DNA from: Natrinema sp031626495
Lineage (GTDB): Archaea > Halobacteriota > Halobacteria > Halobacteriales > Natrialbaceae
Assembly: GCF_031626495.1 (NCBI RefSeq)
Contig: NZ_JAMQOJ010000007.1
Coordinates: 62,001-126,000, forward strand
Direction: 5' to 3'
DNA: 64,000 nt
Shown: piece by piece, positions 59,649-64,000 of the stretch
Layout: every line of letters starts with the position of its first letter
How positions within the stretch are numbered: position 1 is the stretch's first letter
The notes under the pieces: generated by a model
Told to the model about the DNA's origin: nothing
Seen by the model: the letters and a program-made list of their open reading frames with translations, nothing else
The model's database searches: none
Program-made: the position numbers and the translations under genes

Positions 59649-59912
59649 TCACTCGCGCCAGATGACGGTCACGACGTCGTCGTCGCGTTCGACCGTCTCG
59701 TGTGCGTAGCCGCGGTCGTCCAGTTTCGGAAACAGAAACTGGGGCACGCGGTCGTTTCGCTGGACCAGGACCGTCTCCGCGGGGAGTTCCACGAGGGTCT
59801 CGAGGGTCTCCTTGAGCGGTTCCGGCGGACCGAGCGAGCGAACGTCGATGGTCTCCCGTGGCCGATCGGACGGTGCGTCCGTGCGATCGACGGTGGATGC
59901 GAGCGTGGGCAT
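59649..59912 (-). CDS. DUF2249-domain protein 1
   Basis: An 87-residue DUF2249 protein. Its core reads ETIDVRSLGPPEPLKETLETLVEL, then ETVLVQRNDRVPQFLFPKLDDRGYAHETVERDDDVVTVIWRE, the fold related to TusA-like small proteins. DUF2249 genes cluster with denitrification genes in archaea and bacteria, but their role (sulfur or NO handling) is not established. It is one of three paralogues in a row. Confidence 0.82.
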   Translation of the reverse strand: MPTLASTVDRTDAPSDRPRETIDVRSLGPPEPLKETLETLVELPAETVLVQRNDRVPQFLFPKLDDRGYAHETVERDDDVVTVIWRE

Positions 59913-59951
59913 GGTCGGTAGTAGCCGCTAGTCCCGACCGTCGTCGGACGG

Positions 59952-60185
59952 TCAGGCCTCCTGTTTCGGGAATCGGGCGACGAACTCGTCGGGGGCGATC
60001 TGCTCGACCTCGTAGCCGTCGGCGTCGAAACTCTCGACTTCGGCCTGGAACTCGTAGAACAGCGGCTTGGGCTCGTGATCGTTGACGATCGTCAGCGTCT
60101 CGCCCGGCTCGAGGTCGTCGAACTCGTCGTGGATGGTCGGGTGGCGGTTCACCGGCGGAATGTCTCTGACGTCGAGTCGCGTCAT
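59952..60185 (-). CDS. DUF2249-domain protein 2
   Basis: A 77-residue DUF2249 protein: TRLDVRDIPPVNRHPTIHDEF, then GETLTIVNDHEPKPLFYEFQAE with the family's NDHxPxPL signature, and EVEQIAPDEFVARFPKQ. ATG 60185 is taken because the frame upstream lacks family similarity and crosses the operator at 60226. It ends 39 bp before DUF2249 protein 1 begins. Confidence 0.85.
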   Translation of the reverse strand: MTRLDVRDIPPVNRHPTIHDEFDDLEPGETLTIVNDHEPKPLFYEFQAEVESFDADGYEVEQIAPDEFVARFPKQEA

Positions 60186-60225
60186 GTAGTTCGGAGTCGG
60201 AACGGCTCCTGCATGGGGCTTTGTA

Positions 60226-60237
60226 CGAACACGTTCG
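60226..60237. promoter_or_regulatory. Candidate operator before DUF2249 protein 2 (CGAACACGTTCG)
   Basis: Exact motif, 41 bp upstream of the DUF2249 protein 2 ATG on the minus strand. It is followed directly by TACAAAG, a weak TATA-like element, in the same arrangement as the SCO promoter. Confidence 0.6.
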
Positions 60238-60259
60238 TCGCGTCGTCGGTTCCGATTGC

Positions 60260-60487
60260 CTACGCGTGCTCGATGAAAACGTACCAGACGCCGCCGTCGC
60301 GTTGCTCGCTCTCGTGTGTGAACCCGCGATCGGCGAGTTCCTCGTAGAGCGGCTTCGGTTCGAACGGCGCGATCAGTCGCAGTCGTTGGTCGGCGTCGAG
60401 GTCCTCGAGCGCGGCGACGATGTCGTCGAACGGCGGGCCGTCGATCTCTCGGACGTCGAGCGTGCGTTCCGTCGATTCGGTTGCCAT
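60260..60487 (-). CDS. DUF2249-domain protein 3
   Basis: A 75-residue DUF2249 protein: ERTLDVREIDGPPFDDIVAALEDL, DQRLRLIAPFEPKPLYEELADRGF and a Trp-Tyr-containing end (GGVWYVFIEHA). I chose ATG 60487 over ATG 60592 (which would add 35 residues), because the longer form would use up nearly all of the divergent promoter region and runs across two operator-like sites. Confidence 0.75.
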   Translation of the reverse strand: MATESTERTLDVREIDGPPFDDIVAALEDLDADQRLRLIAPFEPKPLYEELADRGFTHESEQRDGGVWYVFIEHA

Positions 60488-60527
60488 CGATTCGGCCGTT
60501 CGATCCGCGAGGGATTGGACGTTCGTC

Positions 60528-60585
60528 CGAACGTGTTCGCGGCCGACGGTCTTCCCACGGCGCTGGAATTCGCCGAACATATTCG
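60528..60585. promoter_or_regulatory. Two operator-like sites in the DUF2249-3 / regulator divergent promoter
   Basis: CGAACGTGTTCG at 60528-60539 is an exact match. CGAACATATTCG at 60574-60585 is a close variant (CGAA-N4-TTCG). The first is 41 bp upstream of DUF2249-3, the same distance as at DUF2249-2; the second lies 9 bp upstream of the regulator's TATA box. Confidence 0.55.
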
Positions 60586-60594
60586 TAGCCACCC

Positions 60595-60622
60595 GTATAT
60601 AGATTCGATCGGAACACGTTCG
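60595..60622 (+). promoter_or_regulatory. Regulator promoter: TATA box and overlapping operator-like site
   Basis: GTATATA at 60595-60601 lies 26 bp before the ATG at 60624, so the mRNA should be leaderless. GGAACACGTTCG at 60611-60622 fills the space between TATA box and start codon. A protein bound there would block polymerase, which suggests that the regulator represses its own gene. Confidence 0.6.
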
Positions 60623-60623
60623 T

Positions 60624-61298
60624 ATGGCTCAAGCAACCCTCACTCTCACGATGCCCGAGGCGATCTGGATTCAGCAAGTGTCGACGGAGTATCCGGAGGC
60701 GACGTTCCGGGTGCTCGCGGCCGTCCCGGGCGCAGACACCGGCTTCGCCCTCGTCCGGATTACCGGCCCGGAGGTCCCGAACGTCGTCGACGCGATGGAC
60801 GACCACCCGCAGATCACCGAACTCTCGCTCGCTCAGTGGAGCGACAACGAGGCGACGGTCCACTTCGAGACCACCGCGCCGTTGCTGATGTTCTCCTCTC
60901 GTGAGTCGGGAATGCCGATCGAGCTCCCCGTCGAGATCCAGGACGGCGAGGCGACGATCGAGGTCACCGGCTCCCGCGAACGGCTGGCCGAACTCGCCGA
61001 ACAGCTCGAGCACTTCGGCCTCAAGTACCGGATCGAGCACGTCCGCGAACGGCTCCACGAGAGCCAGTTGCTCTCGGAGCGCCAGCTCGAGGTGGTCGCC
61101 GCCGCCGTCGAGGAGGGCTACTACGACACCCCGCGTCGCTGTTCGCTCACCGAACTGGCCGGCCACCTCGACATCGCCAAATCGACCTGCAGCGAGACGC
61201 TCCACCGGGCCGAGGAAGCGATCGTCAAGCGGTTCGTCGACGACCTGCCGAACGTCGGCGGCGAGGACTCCCTCGAGGAACAGCTGGCGAGCCCCTGA
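60624..61298 (+). CDS. Bacterioopsin-activator-type HTH regulator (DmsR/NarO-like role)
   Basis: A 224-residue regulator. The N-terminal 150 residues form a beta-rich sensor (TLTLTMPEAIWIQQVSTEYPEA ... PLLMFSSRESGMPIELPVEIQDG) and the C-terminus is the bacterioopsin-activator HTH: LSERQLEVVAAAVEEGYYDTPRRCSLTELAGHLDIAKSTCS, with SETLHRAEEAIVKRF as last helix. Related regulators in Haloferax control denitrification (NarO) and DMSO respiration (DmsR). NarO has four conserved N-terminal Cys; here there are only two Cys in all (RRCSL and KSTCS), both in the HTH, so this is not NarO itself. It is flanked by operator-like sites and is the best candidate to control this island. Confidence 0.85.
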   Translation: MAQATLTLTMPEAIWIQQVSTEYPEATFRVLAAVPGADTGFALVRITGPEVPNVVDAMDDHPQITELSLAQWSDNEATVHFETTAPLLMFSSRESGMPIELPVEIQDGEATIEVTGSRERLAELAEQLEHFGLKYRIEHVRERLHESQLLSERQLEVVAAAVEEGYYDTPRRCSLTELAGHLDIAKSTCSETLHRAEEAIVKRFVDDLPNVGGEDSLEEQLASP

Positions 61299-61510
61299 GC
61301 CTCCGAAAACCGTCGATTCGACAGCCCGCCTCGGGTCGTACTCACGCGATCGTCGGTCACGGTGGCTGGCTCTCCGCGGATTGGTCGTTTCGTTGGCCGG
61401 CTCCCCCTTCAAGTGGACCGATGGTGAAGCGGAACGTGACGTGGCGACATTCGGTTCCGCCGCTCGTCGGCCGGGTCGCTGTCGGAATCGCCAGGCGGCG
61501 GGGATGGTCT
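61299..61510. other. Upstream part of the regulator/iron-sulfur operon gap
   Basis: No gene is seen in the first 210 bp of this 389-bp gap; the promoter and a 23-codon frame of the iron-sulfur operon follow. Confidence 0.4.
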
Positions 61511-61533
61511 ACTTATACTAGCGAACACGTTCG
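61511..61533 (+). promoter_or_regulatory. Promoter of the iron-sulfur operon: TATA box plus operator (CGAACACGTTCG)
   Basis: ACTTATACTA at 61511-61520 is a good TATA element, and the exact motif CGAACACGTTCG lies directly after it at 61522-61533. Transcription should start near 61540, leaving a leader of about 145 nt before the iron-sulfur gene. Confidence 0.6.
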
Positions 61534-61611
61534 CCCCGATTCTCACACGCTGGAAATCGGCTCTATCCTTCATCGGCACACGGTTGTGAGGGGTGGAATG
61601 AGGATCCACAA

Positions 61612-61683
61612 ATGAACGATTTCAAGTGCATGCCGTCCAGTACCTCCGGCATGACACCAGTGTCATATTCAGAGGTGTTCTGA
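61612..61683 (+). CDS. 23-residue leader peptide frame before the iron-sulfur gene
   Basis: ATG 61612 to TGA 61683 encodes MNDFKCMPSSTSGMTPVSYS plus EVF. It ends 4 bp before the ATG of the iron-sulfur gene, close enough for coupled translation, and lies inside the predicted leader RNA. It lacks the acidic haloarchaeal bias, so it may be chance. If translated, its Cys and stop placement could allow translational control. Confidence 0.3.
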   Translation: MNDFKCMPSSTSGMTPVSYSEVF

Positions 61684-61687
61684 TCTA

Positions 61688-63355
61688 ATGAGTACGGACG
61701 ATGAATCATTCCACCCGCTCGGGGAAGAGTGGGAAGACGAACTCGAGACGATGCTCGACGATACCGAGTACGACAGCGAGCTCGGTATGGACATGGCCCA
61801 GGACGCGATGCGGGTCACCAAGGGCGAACTCTCCGAGGCCGAATTCCACGAGCGCTATCACGAGGACGTGATGGAGGAGTTCGGCGAGGACGAACGCCCG
61901 ACCAAGGAGGCCTACGAGGCCGCCAAAGAGGAGACCAAAGGGACGGTCTCCCGCATGCTCGACGCGTTCGACGGCGACGGCGAGGAGAGTCGCCGCGAAG
62001 CGATGAAGAAGATGGGCGTGGGGGCCACCGCCGTCGGGATGGGTGCCTTTGGTACCGTCGCCGAGGGTCCCGAGCAGAGCCTCACCGAAGCCGAATCCGG
62101 CTCGCACTCGGAGACGAAGGAGAAGCCCGACACCCAGTGGGGCATGACGATCGACCTCGAACGCTGTGACGGCTGTCTCTCCTGTATGGTCGCCTGTACG
62201 GAGGAGAACCAGCTGGATCAGGGGGTCAACTGGATGTACGTCATGGCCTGGGAGGACGAGCTCCACTCCGCCGGGGGCCACGGTGGCTCCGGCGGAAACG
62301 AGAGCGAAGGCCACAGCGGCTCCGGCGTCTACACCGATTTCAACATGGGGAGCGACTTCAACATGCTCGTTCGGCCGTGCCAGCACTGCACGGACGCTCC
62401 CTGCGAGAAGGTCTGCCCGACGACGGCCCGCCACACCCGCGACAAGGACGGGCTGGTCCTAACCGACTACGACGTCTGTATCGGCTGCCGGTACTGTCAG
62501 GTCGCCTGTCCCTACGGCGTCAACTACTTCCAGTGGGACGAGCCCGACACGGATTACAGCGAAATGGAGGAAGAAGCCACCATGGGCGAATACGAGTACG
62601 GTGAACGCTGGGTCGACGCCCGGGCCCCCCGCGGCGCGATGAGCAAATGCGTGTTCTGTCCGAGTATGCAGGACGGCAAAGTGGGCGAAGACAAGGTCGG
62701 AACCACGGCCTGCGAAACGGCCTGTCCGCCGAACGCGATCCAGTTCGGCAACGTCAACGACGAGCGGAGCGACGCGTCCCAGCACCGCGATCACCCGACC
62801 AAGAGCCGCGCGATCGTTCACCTGACCAACGGCACGGAAAGCAGCAAGTCCGCGCCGTCGCCGGACCAGATCGACAGCACGCTCAGCCAGGACGACGACA
62901 TCGAATCCGCGATCGAGAAGCTCACCGAGGGGAGCGATGGCTCGTTCGACGAGGGCGTGCTCGCGGTCATGAAAGCGGTCGAGATCGTCAGCGAGGGTCT
63001 CGAACCTAACGAGGAAGTAAACGACACCATTCTCGAGCAGGAACAACAGGTGCTCGCCTCCGTCGAGGCCATCCAGCAGTACGTCGACCTCGACAGCGAG
63101 GAAGCCCTTGAGGAACTGCAACTCGGCGAAGGAACCGAACAGGACGCACAGTTCCGACTCGAGCAGTACGCCGGCGATCCTACCTCGTTCAAGCTGCTCG
63201 AGGACATCGGCACGCACCCGAACGTCACGTACCTCGGGCAGGAGCCCGGTCCGGAGGCCGAACAGGTCTCCGGACCGACGAAGTACGAGGACGTCGGTCT
63301 GCTCGACAAACGACAGGAAGCTCTCAATGACGGTACCGTCGGGTGGCAGCCATGA
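61688..63355 (+). CDS. Four-cluster iron-sulfur subunit (DmsB/PsrB/NrfC-like) with long N-terminal extension
   Basis: A 555-residue electron-transfer subunit. Four [4Fe-4S] Cys sets: CDGCLSCMVAC (about 158-168), CQHCTDAPCEKVCP (about 236), CIGCRYCQVACP (about 263) and CVFCP ... CETACP (about 318-345). Before these lies a 95-residue acidic helical region, then a twin-Arg-like stretch RREAMKKMGVGATAVGMGAFG at about 100-120, which may be an internal membrane anchor or decayed Tat signal. The last 190 residues (helical, Glu-rich) are not part of the usual fold. NrfD follows with an ATGA overlap, so this is the electron-transfer arm of a molybdopterin oxidoreductase whose catalytic subunit is beyond the window. 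Confidence 0.88.
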   Translation: MSTDDESFHPLGEEWEDELETMLDDTEYDSELGMDMAQDAMRVTKGELSEAEFHERYHEDVMEEFGEDERPTKEAYEAAKEETKGTVSRMLDAFDGDGEESRREAMKKMGVGATAVGMGAFGTVAEGPEQSLTEAESGSHSETKEKPDTQWGMTIDLERCDGCLSCMVACTEENQLDQGVNWMYVMAWEDELHSAGGHGGSGGNESEGHSGSGVYTDFNMGSDFNMLVRPCQHCTDAPCEKVCPTTARHTRDKDGLVLTDYDVCIGCRYCQVACPYGVNYFQWDEPDTDYSEMEEEATMGEYEYGERWVDARAPRGAMSKCVFCPSMQDGKVGEDKVGTTACETACPPNAIQFGNVNDERSDASQHRDHPTKSRAIVHLTNGTESSKSAPSPDQIDSTLSQDDDIESAIEKLTEGSDGSFDEGVLAVMKAVEIVSEGLEPNEEVNDTILEQEQQVLASVEAIQQYVDLDSEEALEELQLGEGTEQDAQFRLEQYAGDPTSFKLLEDIGTHPNVTYLGQEPGPEAEQVSGPTKYEDVGLLDKRQEALNDGTVGWQP

Positions 63356-64000
63356 GCACGAAGACGCCATCGGAGGAGGACATCCTCCGCCCGATCAACA
63401 CGCTCACGAAGAAGTACTTCATCCTGTACGGCATCGCGGCGCTGGGACTGGGAGCCTTCCTCGTGGCGTGGGCCTACCAGCTCCAGAAGGGTCTGATCGT
63501 CACCGGCCTCGGCGACTGGGGTAGCGGCGGCGGTGCGACCTGGGGTCTGTACATCGGCGCGTTCATCTGGTGGGTCGGCGTCGCTCACGGGGGGATCATC
63601 CTCTCGGCGGCCGTCCGCCTGCTCGGCATGGACCGATACATGCCCATCGCCCGACTCGCGGAGATGACGACCATCGGTGGCCTCTCGGCCGCCGGCTTCT
63701 ACATTCTGGTCCACATGGGTCGACCGGACCGGATGGTCACAAGCGTCATCGGCCACTACCACATCACGGTCAACAACTCGCCGCTGGTGTGGGACGTGAC
63801 GGTCATCACGGCCTACTTCGTGCTGTCGGCGACCTACCTCGGCCTGACGCTGCGCTACGACGTCAGCCGACTGCGCGACGACCTCCCGGACCACTTCGAG
63901 CCGGTCTACAAGATCATGACGCTCGGCTACACCGAGAAGGAAGACGAGATCATCAGCCGGATGGTCTGGTGGCTCGCAGCGGCGGTCATCATCATGGCCC
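63352..64000 (+). CDS. nrfD: NrfD/PsrC-family quinol-oxidising membrane subunit (cut at window end)
   Basis: Starts with ATG 63352 inside the previous stop codon (ATGA) and is open to the right edge: 216 residues are visible. Membrane helices: YFILYGIAALGLGAFLVAWAY, GLYIGAFIWWVGVAHGGIILSAA (with the conserved His region), MTTIGGLSAAGFYILVHMGRPDR, VWDVTVITAYFVLSATYLGL and a last one from about 205. GHYHITVNNSPLVWD is a typical NrfD loop. It would pass electrons between menaquinol and the iron-sulfur subunit. The full family is about 400 residues. Confidence 0.9.
   Translation, partial: MSTKTPSEEDILRPINTLTKKYFILYGIAALGLGAFLVAWAYQLQKGLIVTGLGDWGSGGGATWGLYIGAFIWWVGVAHGGIILSAAVRLLGMDRYMPIARLAEMTTIGGLSAAGFYILVHMGRPDRMVTSVIGHYHITVNNSPLVWDVTVITAYFVLSATYLGLTLRYDVSRLRDDLPDHFEPVYKIMTLGYTEKEDEIISRMVWWLAAAVIIMA

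Noticed and set aside
59952..61412. 486-codon minus-strand frame
   Set aside because: Runs antisense through the regulator gene and operators; only its last 77 codons (from ATG 60185) form a real DUF2249 protein.

Overview
The window is chromosomal DNA of a haloarchaeon. The evidence is high GC with strong third-position GC bias, very acidic proteins, Tat-type lipoprotein signals, TATA boxes about 25-30 bp upstream of leaderless starts, and haloarchaea-typical genes (HalX response regulator, TrmB and DUF7344-like regulators, a salactin-like actin, archaeal RpoL and Dph2, archaeal DUF2249 proteins). A menaquinone pathway and acidic, BCCT-equipped physiology fit a Natrialba/Haloterrigena-like genus, but the genus is my inference. 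I see no rRNA, tRNA or CRISPR.

Layout. 1-1.6 kb: a minus-strand operon of a CDF metal exporter, a SpoIIAA-like protein and an amidohydrolase (cut by the window edge), with a 10-bp inverted repeat over its promoter. 2.0-6.7 kb: a mobile-element zone, with a 554-aa DDE transposase, a 1-kb gene-free stretch, a DUF5805-like/tyrosine-integrase pair, and two diverged, oppositely oriented copies of the same 250-bp sequence (transposase 3' end plus flank) around the integrase pair. 6.7-23.4 kb: housekeeping and small haloarchaeal genes (HisG-like, an acidic coiled-coil protein, UlaG-like MBL, DUF7344-type regulator, dph2, HalX regulator, actin-like protein, METTL5-like methylase, rhomboid, rpoL, hisF, YedY-like oxidoreductase).

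23.5-37.6 kb: a nearly complete menaquinone locus, menF-menD ... menB ... menA-menC-menE, broken by a DnaJ-like protein, a TrmB regulator, an RND/MMPL exporter and a metal-binding-type lipoprotein. 37.6-45.1 kb: BCCT transporter, NRDE protein, winged-helix regulator, FNT channel, gatA/gatC, and an epoxide-hydrolase-like enzyme with a 40-aa zinc-finger gene in front.

45.3-64 kb is the most interesting part: an anaerobic nitrogen-oxide respiration island. It holds a FixI/CcoI-type copper ATPase, a sensor kinase, a heme-copper oxidase-type operon whose catalytic subunit lacks the active-site tyrosine (Gln instead) and is therefore better read as a nitric oxide reductase, a copper delivery set (SCO, TlpA-like, CcdA), a halocyanin with an unusual copper site, copper nitrite reductase NirK, a CtaA-CtaB fusion, three DUF2249 proteins, a bacterioopsin-activator-type regulator, and the start of an iron-sulfur/NrfD molybdoenzyme operon that runs off the end.

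A 12-bp semi-palindrome, CGAAC-N2-GTTCG, recurs at the gene starts of this island (45210, 45808, 53922, 56079, 60226, 60528, 60611, 61522) and is a good candidate operator for the regulator encoded at 60624. NirK-generated NO would be consumed by the NOR-like complex fed by halocyanin or menaquinol, with SCO/CcdA/TlpA and the copper ATPase assembling the copper centres.
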